A stretch of DNA of 64,000 nucleotides from an uncultured Duncaniella sp. (GTDB lineage: Bacteria; Bacteroidota; Bacteroidia; Bacteroidales; Muribaculaceae): the NCBI GenBank assembly GCA_910576785.1, contig CAJTJG010000006.1, positions 1 to 64,000 on the forward strand, in the 5' to 3' direction. Positions 24,526-33,345 of this stretch are shown here, one piece after another. Within the stretch, counting starts at the first letter, position 1. Each line of letters opens with the position of its first letter. Position numbers and translations under genes: made by a program. Below the pieces are notes generated by a model. That model made no database searches. It saw only the letters and a program-made list of their open reading frames with translations, and had not been told where the DNA came from.

Positions 24526-27500
24526 ATGAAAAAGAACATTATCACAGGCTTTCTTGCCATGGGTTGCGCCCTGTGTCTCTCCGCTCTGGGGACATCACTC
24601 GGGGGCTCATGGGATGCATCCGCTCCTACCGGCGAGGGGAATGTCACAAACGCCAAGAATATCACCCTGACATGGGCACTCAGCGACGGGCCTGACGGAG
24701 CCAACCCGTCCGTAGCGTCGGTTGACGGACTCTTCTCAGTGGCTTCATACAGCCATGGCGACAAGCTGCGCACATCGGTCACATCAGGCACCGCACCCAC
24801 ACGAGCCATCAATGGTGTGACGCTCTCGCAGTTCGAGCCCACCGAGGTGGCCTCGGCCAACAACGATGCAAATGCGGTCATATTTACCGTAAACCCCAAA
24901 AAAGGTCTGAAGTTCCGCCCCACAGGCGTTGCGTTCAAGGCTGCGAAGTGCGGCACCAACGGCGGCAAAATGGATGTGGTCCTGACTGCCGGCAACACCA
25001 CGAAGGTTCTGGCCGCAGACAATACACCCACAGCGCTGATCAAGAATGAATACCAGCAGTACACCTATACATTTGATGATGTAGAGGCCACCGATGGATT
25101 CACATATCTGAAAATTTACATCAAGGGACTGGCCACCAACAAGCAGTATGCCTTCGCCGATGTTGTCATCACCGGCGACACTGAGGGCGAGATTCAGGAA
25201 GTGCCTGTCTACACCTTCTCGATGGAGTCATCCGCCGATGGTGCCGGCTCACTTTCATGTACTCCCGCCGGCAACAGGTTTGACGAGGGCACTCCGCTCA
25301 CAGTCACCGCCACTGAGAATTTCGGCTATCATTTCAAGGCCTGGACCGATGAGAAAGGCTCGGTGCTGTCCACAGCCAATCCGTATACGTTCGAGATCAA
25401 CGCCGACACCAGGATCATAGCCGATTTTGAGAAAAACAACGTCTATGCCCTGAATCTCTCCATAGAGGGCGGAGCCAACGTAAATCAGGTGCAGTATCTG
25501 CCCGAGGGCAACGTCGTGGATGGCGTGCATTACTATGAGGAGGGCACCGAGGTGATGCTCACCACCGTCGACAACCGCATTCTCTCGTTCAACAGCTGGG
25601 AGGACAATACCACGACCCCCACCCGAACCGTAAGAATGGACAGCGATATGAATATCACCGCCACATTCTCGGCCATAGACTATATAGTGGGATGGGATTT
25701 CTATTTTGATCAGCCTTCATCAGAACGCGCTGCCGACTTCAAGGATGAGAGCGACAACGCCGGCCTGCTCAGTCTCCGCAACCCAGAGGGCAAGACCACA
25801 TCATGGCTCACCCGTGGCATCAGCAACGGCGCTGAGAACGGCAAGTGGGGCGCACGCATCTGGAAACTGCTCAGCGACAACAATTACTTTGAAGTGTCGT
25901 TCAAATCCGAAGGATACAGCAACATCGCTCTGAGTGTGGCTCTCGGATGCTCCTACAATACATACAATAAATTCAACATCGAGTACAGCACCGATGGCGA
26001 GAACTACACCCCGTTCGCGGTATATGATGTGACCAGAAGCTGGAGTTCATATGAGACACCCCTCCCGGCCGATGCCGCAAACTGCAAGCAAGTGAAAATA
26101 CGATTTATACCTGACAAGGATTCCGGTCTCAACGATGGTAACGCCACTGACTATGACGGTCTGTGCATAGCTGAACTCTTTATCCTCGCCGACAAGGAGA
26201 GCGTCAACGATGACGTGCCCCCTGTGCTTGTCAGCACCATTCCCGCCGACAAGTCAGCCGATGCTTCGGCCACAGGTTCTATAATCCTTACATTTGATGA
26301 AAAAGTAAGGCTCGGCTCAGGCACCGCCACTCTCAACGGTGAGCCCGTGGCCGGTAAGGAGAGCGGCAAGAACGTGGTGTACAATTACTCCGGTCTCGAC
26401 TACAACACCACTTACACATTCAGCCTTCCCGCCGGCGCTGTGACTGACCGCAGCGGAAATGCTTTCGGTGGAACCGAACTTACATTCACCACCATGGAAC
26501 GTGTGCAACCCGAAGCCCGTCTCTATGACCTGATAGTGGCAGCCGACGGTAGCGGTGACCACACCACTGTTCAGGGCGCCATCGACGCAGCTCCCGCAGG
26601 AGCCATCAAGCCCTATCTCATCTTTGTGAAAAACGGCCGCTACAAGGAGCATGTGGACATACCCAAATCCAAGCCCTTCATCCACATCATAGGTCAGGAC
26701 CGTGACAAGACCGTGATACTCGACGATAAACTCTGTGGTGGTGACAACGCACTGCATGTAAGCGTAGGCGCTACTGTGGTAGTGAACTCCAATGACTGCC
26801 TCTTCGAGAACATCACCCTTGAAAATTCCTACGGACATGAGCTCCAGACCGGACCTCAGGCTCTTGCGCTCAACACCATTGGAGACCGCACGGTGTTCAA
26901 CAATGTGGCCATGCTCTCCTATCAGGACACATGGATCACGCCCTCGGCCTCAAGCCATCGCGCTTATGTGCGCAATTCATTCATTGAGGGAGCCGTGGAC
27001 TTCATCTACAACAGCGGCGACATATTCATTGACAACACCATCCTTTACATCACCCGCAAGAGCGGTGGCTATATAGTGGCTCCCTCCCACAGCGAGGATG
27101 TGAAATGGGGCTATGTGTTCAACAACTGCACCATCACCGCGCCCGGGGTGCCGTCCGAAACCAGCGTATGGCTCGGACGTCCATGGCACAATGCGCCCAA
27201 GACCGTATTCCTCAACACCCGTGCTGAAGTGACAATCCCTGCCACAGGCTGGTATGAGACCATGGGCGGACTCCCTGCCATATGGGCTGACTGGAATACG
27301 GTGGACGGCAACGGAAACCCTGTGGACCTTTCGCAGCGTCGTGACACATATTATAAGATTGTGGACGGAGAAAAGGTGTATGGCAAAGCCAAGAATTTCC
27401 TTACCGACGAGGAAGCAGCCGAATATACGGTGAAGAACGTGCTCTCCGGCTCCGACAACTGGCAGCCTGTCATCAAGACCGAAGCCTGCGCCACCCCGAC

Positions 27501-27876
27501 AGTCACCCTAAGTGACAACACCCTTACATGGACCGCCGTACCCTATGCCATCAGTTATGTAATAACCCGCGACGACGAAGTGATAGACATCATCAAGGAG
27601 AACTCCTATACGCTCCCTGCCGCAGCTACACTTGATGACGCCGGTGCATACGCTGTACAGGCTGTCAATGAGTTCGGCGGACTCAGTGCCAAAGGCATAG
27701 CTACCGACACCTCAGGCATCTGTGACATCACAGATGATGAATCGTCCGACATCGTGCGCACCGAGATATACGATACCCGCGGCATACGCATCGAAGAGCC
27801 GGTAAGAGGCGTCAATATTGTCAGGAATATACATGCCGACGGCAATGCTACCGTAAAGAAGATCGTGCTTGAATAA
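24526..27876 (+). CDS. Multidomain CE8 pectin methylesterase
   Basis: A 1116-residue secreted enzyme that demethylates homogalacturonan. After a signal peptide and a beta-sandwich region (to about 230) come two InlB/Listeria-Bacteroides-type repeats (about 232-390; YHFKAWTDEKG and LSFNSWEDNTT), another beta domain, and a Big_5 Ig-like domain (about 567-660, PPVLVSTIPADKSADASATG). The CE8 right-handed helix runs about 663-985, with Gln778, QDT (Asp801), VDFI (Asp825) and WLGRPW (Arg885) as active-site positions. A fibronectin-like stretch and a sorting-type C-terminal domain (IYDTRGIRIEEPVRGVNIV) follow. It is co-transcribed with the acetylesterase. Confidence 0.92.
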   Translation: MKKNIITGFLAMGCALCLSALGTSLGGSWDASAPTGEGNVTNAKNITLTWALSDGPDGANPSVASVDGLFSVASYSHGDKLRTSVTSGTAPTRAINGVTLSQFEPTEVASANNDANAVIFTVNPKKGLKFRPTGVAFKAAKCGTNGGKMDVVLTAGNTTKVLAADNTPTALIKNEYQQYTYTFDDVEATDGFTYLKIYIKGLATNKQYAFADVVITGDTEGEIQEVPVYTFSMESSADGAGSLSCTPAGNRFDEGTPLTVTATENFGYHFKAWTDEKGSVLSTANPYTFEINADTRIIADFEKNNVYALNLSIEGGANVNQVQYLPEGNVVDGVHYYEEGTEVMLTTVDNRILSFNSWEDNTTTPTRTVRMDSDMNITATFSAIDYIVGWDFYFDQPSSERAADFKDESDNAGLLSLRNPEGKTTSWLTRGISNGAENGKWGARIWKLLSDNNYFEVSFKSEGYSNIALSVALGCSYNTYNKFNIEYSTDGENYTPFAVYDVTRSWSSYETPLPADAANCKQVKIRFIPDKDSGLNDGNATDYDGLCIAELFILADKESVNDDVPPVLVSTIPADKSADASATGSIILTFDEKVRLGSGTATLNGEPVAGKESGKNVVYNYSGLDYNTTYTFSLPAGAVTDRSGNAFGGTELTFTTMERVQPEARLYDLIVAADGSGDHTTVQGAIDAAPAGAIKPYLIFVKNGRYKEHVDIPKSKPFIHIIGQDRDKTVILDDKLCGGDNALHVSVGATVVVNSNDCLFENITLENSYGHELQTGPQALALNTIGDRTVFNNVAMLSYQDTWITPSASSHRAYVRNSFIEGAVDFIYNSGDIFIDNTILYITRKSGGYIVAPSHSEDVKWGYVFNNCTITAPGVPSETSVWLGRPWHNAPKTVFLNTRAEVTIPATGWYETMGGLPAIWADWNTVDGNGNPVDLSQRRDTYYKIVDGEKVYGKAKNFLTDEEAAEYTVKNVLSGSDNWQPVIKTEACATPTVTLSDNTLTWTAVPYAISYVITRDDEVIDIIKENSYTLPAAATLDDAGAYAVQAVNEFGGLSAKGIATDTSGICDITDDESSDIVRTEIYDTRGIRIEEPVRGVNIVRNIHADGNATVKKIVLE

Positions 27877-27890
27877 ACTATTAAAATGAC

Positions 27891-27948
27891 GAAGAAAGGA
27901 CAAAAGCAAACTTTTGTCCTTTCTTCGTTCTATATTTGGCACACCGCC
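27891..27948. repeat. Palindromic intergenic repeat, copy 3
   Basis: GAAGAAAGGACAAAAG (27891-27906) and CTTTTGTCCTTTCTTC (27911-27926) make a perfect 16-bp stem with a CAAA loop. The right end TTCTATATTTGGCACACCGCC (27928-27948) matches the ends of copies 1 and 4. It lies between the convergent pectin methylesterase and dipeptidase genes and should act as a two-way terminator. Confidence 0.85.
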
Positions 27949-27953
27949 TTTAC

Positions 27954-28616
27954 TCAAAAATTGAGCAGCTTGTTCTCCCTGCGGGCGGCTGAGCGGCTTT
28001 TCACCTGAAAGTGCCACCATTCGTTGCGGATGGTGCGGAAGCCACCCTCCCTCATCACCTTGCGCAGCAAGCGTCGATTTCTCACAGCCTCCTCGGTCAG
28101 CGTGCCGGCCTTCATCATGGCATCTTCCGTGTCAATGTGTGCCTCTTTGCCGAGATGATCCACCGGAGTACCCATAGGGAGTTCCTTCCCGTCAGGACCT
28201 GCAAGAGTGATGTCGACGGCAAGGCCATAGTTATGTAGGCCTCCCCCATTGGCCGGATTGGCTACATACCGGGCTTTTGAAGTGCCCTTGACAGCATTGA
28301 ACATCTTGCGCTGTACGCTCATGGGGCGTGCGGCATCTTTTACAAGCAGACGTATGCCCGGCGCCTCGCGCCTGAGCGCGGAGGCAGCTTTGGCAAGGGC
28401 TTTAGCTGCCGACGGATGCAACCATGCCCCGTCAAGATCCGTATAGAGCACAGTGCCCGTGAAATTGTCATCACGTGCATACATAAGAGATATATCAACA
28501 TCAAGGGTAGACACATCCGTGAATCCCATAGAGGCGAGCTTTTCATCCAGGCTCCCGGCTGTGACTTGGGTGAACACAGAGATCGCGGCAAGAACTGTCA
28601 GCACGTATTTTTTCAT
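27954..28616 (-). CDS. VanX-like D-Ala-D-Ala dipeptidase
   Basis: A 220-residue zinc D,D-dipeptidase of peptidase family M15D. Zinc ligands are His128 and Asp135 (GLHNYGLAVD) and His202, with catalytic Glu199 (EWWH). Arg97 (AARPMS) matches the family's substrate-binding arginine. A signal peptide (about 1-20, MKKYVLTVLAAISVFTQVTA) places it in the periplasm, unlike the cytoplasmic VanX of vancomycin resistance. No vanA/vanH partners are present, so wall turnover or D-alanine recovery is more likely. The ATG overlaps the stop of the MFS gene (ATGA), so they are coupled. The 21 upstream codons in frame are inside the MFS gene. Confidence 0.88.
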   Translation of the reverse strand: MKKYVLTVLAAISVFTQVTAGSLDEKLASMGFTDVSTLDVDISLMYARDDNFTGTVLYTDLDGAWLHPSAAKALAKAASALRREAPGIRLLVKDAARPMSVQRKMFNAVKGTSKARYVANPANGGGLHNYGLAVDITLAGPDGKELPMGTPVDHLGKEAHIDTEDAMMKAGTLTEEAVRNRRLLRKVMREGGFRTIRNEWWHFQVKSRSAARRENKLLNF

Positions 28617-29815
28617 TTCTTCTTTAGATTGGGGAGGAATGCCGCCACCACACCGATGAGCGGGAAAAACGAGCACCAACGGTAGACGGCCTCAATGCCG
28701 TGGCTGTCGACAAACACTCCGAGCACAGCTGATGCCACACCTCCTATACCGAATGCAAAGCCGAAGAACAGACCGGAGATCATGCCGAGTTTCGTCGGTA
28801 TGAGCTCCTGGGCATACAGCAGGATGGCCGGGAAAGCCGAGGAGAGGACAAATCCGGCACAGAAACTCATTATCACGGTCAGCACAAGTCCGGTATGCGG
28901 CAAAAGCAGACTGAATGGTGCAGCTCCGAGTATGGACACCCATATGACGGGTTTGCGTCCATAGCGGTCTCCCATGGGGCCGCCTACAAGCGTACCTGCG
29001 GCTGTGGACAGCACAAAAATAAACAGAAAAATCTGCGACTGCGACATGCTCACACCAAAACGATCCATGAGATAGAATGTGTAATAGCTCGACAGACTCG
29101 CCATATAGACATATTTGGAGAATATCAGCACAAGAATCACCCCGATGGTGAAGAGCGTGCGACGCTTGGAGAGGGGCAATACGGCATGACTTTCCACCTT
29201 CCTCTCGGCCGTGCGTAGCTGACTGAGATAGCTGCCGTACCAACGGCATATCGGCTTCATGGCCCAGAAACACAGCGCTGCGAAAACGAGGAACCACATT
29301 ACGTAGTGACGCCCGTTGGGGGCCACAATCAGAGCTACGAGCAGCGGGCCTATTGAGCCACCGAAGTTTCCACCGACCTGAAACACCGACTGGGCAAACC
29401 CACGGCGCCCCTGTCCGGCGTAGGAAGTGATACGTGAAGCCTCCGGATGAAGTGTAGCCGAGCCTATGCCTACCATGAAGACGGCAAGCAGAACTCCGGA
29501 GAAGGTGGTGGTATAGGAGAGAAGTGTGATCCCGACGGAGGTGCATATCATACCTCCGGGCAGACTCCACACTGTGGGGCGGCGGTCAAATGCATATCCG
29601 ACTACCGGCTGGAATATCGAAGCGGCGAGCTGATAGATGAGGGTTATCAGGCCGATCTGAGCGAAATTCAGCGACAGATCCTCCTTAAGCATCGGGTATA
29701 CAGCCGTTATGACGGACTGAAGCAGGTCGTTGAGACAATGGGCGGCACTTAGAGCCAACAGCACATGGATGGTTGGGATCGACGCCATCCGTTTTAACCT
29801 CGCGGTTATTTCCAT
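28613..29815 (-). CDS. MFS transporter, fosmidomycin-resistance-like
   Basis: A 400-residue major facilitator with about 12 membrane helices. The N-terminal sequence HVLLALSAAHCLNDLLQSVITAVYPMLKEDLSL and SIFQPVVGYAFDRRP resemble the Fsr (fosmidomycin resistance) branch. The inter-helix loop GDRYGRKPVIW is the standard MFS motif. The substrate is unknown. A TTG start at 29854 is excluded because it lies within the -7 promoter box TAACTTTG (29859-29852), so I use the ATG at 29815. It is translationally coupled to the downstream VanX-like dipeptidase, which suggests a shared substrate route, perhaps D-Ala or cell-wall fragments (inference). Confidence 0.85.
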   Translation of the reverse strand: MEITARLKRMASIPTIHVLLALSAAHCLNDLLQSVITAVYPMLKEDLSLNFAQIGLITLIYQLAASIFQPVVGYAFDRRPTVWSLPGGMICTSVGITLLSYTTTFSGVLLAVFMVGIGSATLHPEASRITSYAGQGRRGFAQSVFQVGGNFGGSIGPLLVALIVAPNGRHYVMWFLVFAALCFWAMKPICRWYGSYLSQLRTAERKVESHAVLPLSKRRTLFTIGVILVLIFSKYVYMASLSSYYTFYLMDRFGVSMSQSQIFLFIFVLSTAAGTLVGGPMGDRYGRKPVIWVSILGAAPFSLLLPHTGLVLTVIMSFCAGFVLSSAFPAILLYAQELIPTKLGMISGLFFGFAFGIGGVASAVLGVFVDSHGIEAVYRWCSFFPLIGVVAAFLPNLKKK

Positions 29816-29851
29816 ATTCACTGAAATATATCTGTTCTTTTTTTCGGAGTG

Positions 29852-29859
29852 CAAAGTTA
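29852..29859 (-). promoter_or_regulatory. -7 box of the MFS-dipeptidase operon
   Basis: TAACTTTG on the minus strand at 29859-29852, with the start at 29815 36 bp downstream. It decides the start codon of the transporter. Confidence 0.55.
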
Positions 29860-29914
29860 CAACTTTTCTACTTAAAAATAATTAAAAGCGCGGGACACTT
29901 CTCCTATATTTATG

Positions 29915-29922
29915 TAACTTTG
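29915..29922 (+). promoter_or_regulatory. -7 box of the large TPR gene
   Basis: TAACTTTG at 29915-29922, with the ATG at 29930 only 7 bp downstream. Divergent from the MFS promoter 56 bp away. Confidence 0.5.
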
Positions 29923-29929
29923 CACTATC

Positions 29930-31945
29930 ATGCAGAAATTAGGCCGATCATTACTGCTTGCGGTAATCTATATAATATCATCAATATCAGTGCATGCCCA
30001 GATCAACACGGATCAGGTGATGCGCATCGGGCAGAACAATCTCTATTTCGAGGACTATGTGCTGTCCATTCAGTATTTCAATCAGGTCATAAACGTCAAG
30101 CCACATCTGGCACGTCCCTACTTCCTCAGGGCTATCGCGAAACTGAACCTTGATGATTATCAGGGAGCAGAGTCGGATGCCACACTCGCTTTGGAGCGCA
30201 ACCCTTTCATAGTCGACGCATGGGAAGTGAGAGGCGTGGCCCGGCAGAACCTGGGCAAAGACAAAGAGGCAATCGAGGACTACGACAAAGCTCTCGAGAT
30301 GCTTCCGGAAAGCCGTGGACTGCTATACAACAAGGCGGTGGCCCAGCACAATATGAAGGACATGGATGGCGCCAAATCCACGTTCGGACAGCTTCTTGAC
30401 CGATACCCCAACTTCGAGGGTGGATACCTCGGACGTGCGAGACTCAGACTGGAGGAAAAGGACACCGTAGGCGCCCTCTCTGATATAGACCGGGCTCTTG
30501 ATATCAACAAGAATGCTGTCAACGGCTACATCATGCGCGCCGACATAGCCATAAACGGACGCAAGGACTATAAATCTGCCCTCGAAGATATGGACAATGC
30601 CATCAGGCTACAGCCGCAATATGCCGGTTTTTTCATCAACCGTGCATTCCTGCGCTATGCCACCGACGATTTCCAGGGTGCTTTCGCCGATTATGATTAT
30701 GCTCTGCAACTTGAACCGCAGAACACCATGGCGCTGTTCAACAGAGGTATACTCCGTGCCGAGGTGCATGACACAAACAAGGCCATCGATGACTTCTCCA
30801 CAGTATTGGGGCTCGATCCGTACGACTACAAGGCTCTCTACAACCGCTCCATGCTTCTGGCCGAGATTGGTGACTTCGACGGAGCCATAGCCGATCTTGA
30901 CAAAGTGATATCCGCATACCCCGACTTCGCGGCCGCCTACTTTGTACGCTTCGATGTGAAACGACGCAAGGGCGATATGACCGGAGCCGAGAAGGATTAC
31001 AACAAATCACTTGCCCTTGCGAAGACCGAGGTCCAGGTGTCGGCCGAGGACCGATTCAGCCCTCCGGCACGCGACACAGATGGGGACGGAACCGGATCTA
31101 CGAGCACGGAGACACAGGAAGAAGTGAAGCGCAGGTTCTCATCGCTCAACACCATAGCCGACAATTCATCGCCTGAGCAGATATTCAACAGCAAGGATAT
31201 CCGCGGCAAGGTGCAGGACCGCAATGTCACCGTCGAACTCGAGCCAATGTTCGCCGTGACATATTACACCTCACCCACCGAGCTGAAGCTCAGCGGAGAT
31301 TATGTGAAGGAAGTGGATGATATCAATGCCACACGCATGCTCCGCTTCATACTACAGGTCACCAACCACGAGCCGTCGATGTCCGACGAGGATGCCGCCT
31401 CCGCCCACTTCAGTTCCATCAATTACTACAACTCCTATATAGCAAGCCATGCGCCGCGTGCCATCGACTACTTCGGGCGCGCCATGGATTTCATGACCCT
31501 GCGCGACTACGACAATGCCATAGCCGATCTCGACAGAGCCATAGCCTTGACGCCTGACTTCACACTGGCCTACCTGGTCAGAGCCTCCGCCCGTCACAAG
31601 AAGTCGATACTCCACAAGGATAAAACCGACCGTCACGAGCAGATGGCACAGACAAAAATGGTAGTGGCCGATCTTGACACAGTAATAAAACTGTCACCCG
31701 TCATGCCGATAGCATGGTATAACAAAGGTGTGGCGCTCGCAGCCGAAGGTGACTACACCTCGGCGCTCCAGGCCTTCAACCGCGCGCTGGAATTGCGCCC
31801 GGATTTCGGCGAGGCATATTTCAACAGAGGATACGTATACCTGTATCTCGGCAACCGTGAGGCCGCATTCTCCGACCTTAGCCGTGCCGGATCTCTCGGT
31901 ATAGTCCCCTCCTACAATCTTCTTAAGAGAATGTCGGCCAAGTGA
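29930..31945 (+). CDS. Periplasmic TPR-repeat protein, 671 residues
   Basis: A signal peptide (about 1-24, ending SVHA) is followed by around ten TPR motifs in residues 30-360 (for example YQGAESDATLALERNPF and DFQGAFADYDYALQLEPQN). Next comes a non-repeat acidic/Ser/Thr-rich segment (about 380-410) and a region without TPRs (to about 500). A second TPR block follows at the C-terminus (YDNAIADLDRAIALTPDF to FGEAYFNRGYVYLYLGNREAA). It is a scaffold for protein interactions, of a type very common in Bacteroidales; the partner is unknown. It stands alone upstream of lysC, which has its own promoter. Confidence 0.8.
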   Translation: MQKLGRSLLLAVIYIISSISVHAQINTDQVMRIGQNNLYFEDYVLSIQYFNQVINVKPHLARPYFLRAIAKLNLDDYQGAESDATLALERNPFIVDAWEVRGVARQNLGKDKEAIEDYDKALEMLPESRGLLYNKAVAQHNMKDMDGAKSTFGQLLDRYPNFEGGYLGRARLRLEEKDTVGALSDIDRALDINKNAVNGYIMRADIAINGRKDYKSALEDMDNAIRLQPQYAGFFINRAFLRYATDDFQGAFADYDYALQLEPQNTMALFNRGILRAEVHDTNKAIDDFSTVLGLDPYDYKALYNRSMLLAEIGDFDGAIADLDKVISAYPDFAAAYFVRFDVKRRKGDMTGAEKDYNKSLALAKTEVQVSAEDRFSPPARDTDGDGTGSTSTETQEEVKRRFSSLNTIADNSSPEQIFNSKDIRGKVQDRNVTVELEPMFAVTYYTSPTELKLSGDYVKEVDDINATRMLRFILQVTNHEPSMSDEDAASAHFSSINYYNSYIASHAPRAIDYFGRAMDFMTLRDYDNAIADLDRAIALTPDFTLAYLVRASARHKKSILHKDKTDRHEQMAQTKMVVADLDTVIKLSPVMPIAWYNKGVALAAEGDYTSALQAFNRALELRPDFGEAYFNRGYVYLYLGNREAAFSDLSRAGSLGIVPSYNLLKRMSAK

Positions 31946-31967
31946 TAGAAGTATGGAAATATTTTCG

Positions 31968-31975
31968 TAACTTTG
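31968..31975 (+). promoter_or_regulatory. -7 box of lysC
   Basis: TAACTTTG at 31968-31975, 32 bp before the ATG at 32008. An AT-rich leader follows and no -33 TTTG is evident. Confidence 0.45.
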
Positions 31976-32007
31976 GGCCAATTTTTTAATGATAATCTTA
32001 AAATAGG

Positions 32008-33336
32008 ATGAAAGTATTAAAGTTTGGAGGTACATCAGTAGGTTCGGCCGAGAGAATCCGCCACGTGGCTGATCTCGTGGCCCCACGCGGACGCAACATC
32101 ATCGTCCTCTCGGCAATGTCCGGCACAACAAACACTCTCGTGGAGATAGCAGGCTATCTCTATAAGCGCAATATCAATGGCGCCAAGGAGACAATCAATA
32201 TGCTGGAGTCCAAGTATCTCAAGACCATCTCCACTCTTTATGACAAGCATGAGAGCCGCGAGCGGGCACTGAAAGAGATCAAGGCTTGTTTCAACTATAT
32301 ACGCTCGTTCACATCGCGCGAGACGTTCAGCGACGTGGAGGAGAAGATCATCCTTGCCCAGGGCGAGATGATGAGCGTGGCCATGATGACCATACTTCTC
32401 AATGAGCGCGGGATATATGCCGAGCAGCTCCCAGCTCTCGACTTCATGAAGACCGGTCAGAATTCCGAGCCCGACCAGCAGCACATACAGATGCATCTGC
32501 AGGCCCTGCTTGACAAATATATGGATGCGGAGATCTTCGTGACACAGGGCTTCATATGTCGCAACAGCACCGGCGAGATCGACAACCTCCAGCGCGGAGG
32601 CAGCGACTATACGGCATCGCTCATCGGCGCCGCCATCGAGGCTGAGGAGATTGAGATCTGGACCGATATAGACGGCATGCACAACAATGATCCCCGTTTT
32701 GTGGAGAAGACAAGCCCCGTGGGCGAGCTCCACTATGAGGAGGCTGCCGAGCTGGCTTACTTCGGTGCCAAGATCCTTCATCCCACCTGCGTGCTGCCGG
32801 CCAAGGTCAACAACATACCGGTACGTCTGCTCAACACCATGGAGCCTGACGCACACGGCACTCTCATATACAACAATATCACCGAGCCGAGTATCAAGGC
32901 TGTGGCCGCCAAGGACAATGTGGTGGCTATCAAGATCAAGAGCTCGCGCATGCTCCTCGCCTATGGCTTCCTCACACGTGTGTTCGAGACTTTCGAGAAA
33001 TATCGTACGCCGATCGACATGATCGCCACAAGCGAGGTGGGCGTATCGCTGACCATCGACTCCGAGCGCTTCCTTCCCGAGATTGTGGACGAGCTGAAGA
33101 AGTTCGGTACCGTGACGGTGGACAAGGATATGGTGATTGTATGTGTTGTCGGCAATATGGAGTGGACCAACACTGGCTATGAGGCACGTGCCGTCGAGGC
33201 CCTATCTGACATTCCCGTCCGCATGATATCCTACGGCGGATCCAATTACAACATATCGTTCCTCATCCGCAAGGAAGACAAGATCAAGGCTCTCAATCAG
33301 TTGAGCGACAGTTTGTTTAACCACCACAAGGACTAA
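32008..33336 (+). CDS. lysC: Aspartate kinase
   Basis: A 442-residue enzyme that phosphorylates aspartate, the first step to lysine/diaminopimelate, threonine and methionine. The N-terminal kinase motif MKVLKFGGTSVGSAERI and the GGSDYTASLIGAAIEAEEIEIWTDIDG segment are diagnostic. The C-terminal 150 residues contain two ACT domains (VVAIKIKSSRMLLAYGFLTRVF and MVIVCVVGNMEWTNTGYEARAV), so feedback inhibition by an end product is expected. It is monofunctional, without a homoserine dehydrogenase domain. lysA follows after 9 bp, and that pairing suggests this copy mainly serves lysine and cell-wall precursor synthesis. Confidence 0.95.
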   Translation: MKVLKFGGTSVGSAERIRHVADLVAPRGRNIIVLSAMSGTTNTLVEIAGYLYKRNINGAKETINMLESKYLKTISTLYDKHESRERALKEIKACFNYIRSFTSRETFSDVEEKIILAQGEMMSVAMMTILLNERGIYAEQLPALDFMKTGQNSEPDQQHIQMHLQALLDKYMDAEIFVTQGFICRNSTGEIDNLQRGGSDYTASLIGAAIEAEEIEIWTDIDGMHNNDPRFVEKTSPVGELHYEEAAELAYFGAKILHPTCVLPAKVNNIPVRLLNTMEPDAHGTLIYNNITEPSIKAVAAKDNVVAIKIKSSRMLLAYGFLTRVFETFEKYRTPIDMIATSEVGVSLTIDSERFLPEIVDELKKFGTVTVDKDMVIVCVVGNMEWTNTGYEARAVEALSDIPVRMISYGGSNYNISFLIRKEDKIKALNQLSDSLFNHHKD

Positions 33337-33345
33337 GTGTGAGTC

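Noticed and set aside
27954..28616. Vancomycin-resistance vanX
   Set aside because: The protein has a signal peptide and no vanH, vanA, vanR or vanS genes are adjacent; Gram-negative cells are already shielded from vancomycin.
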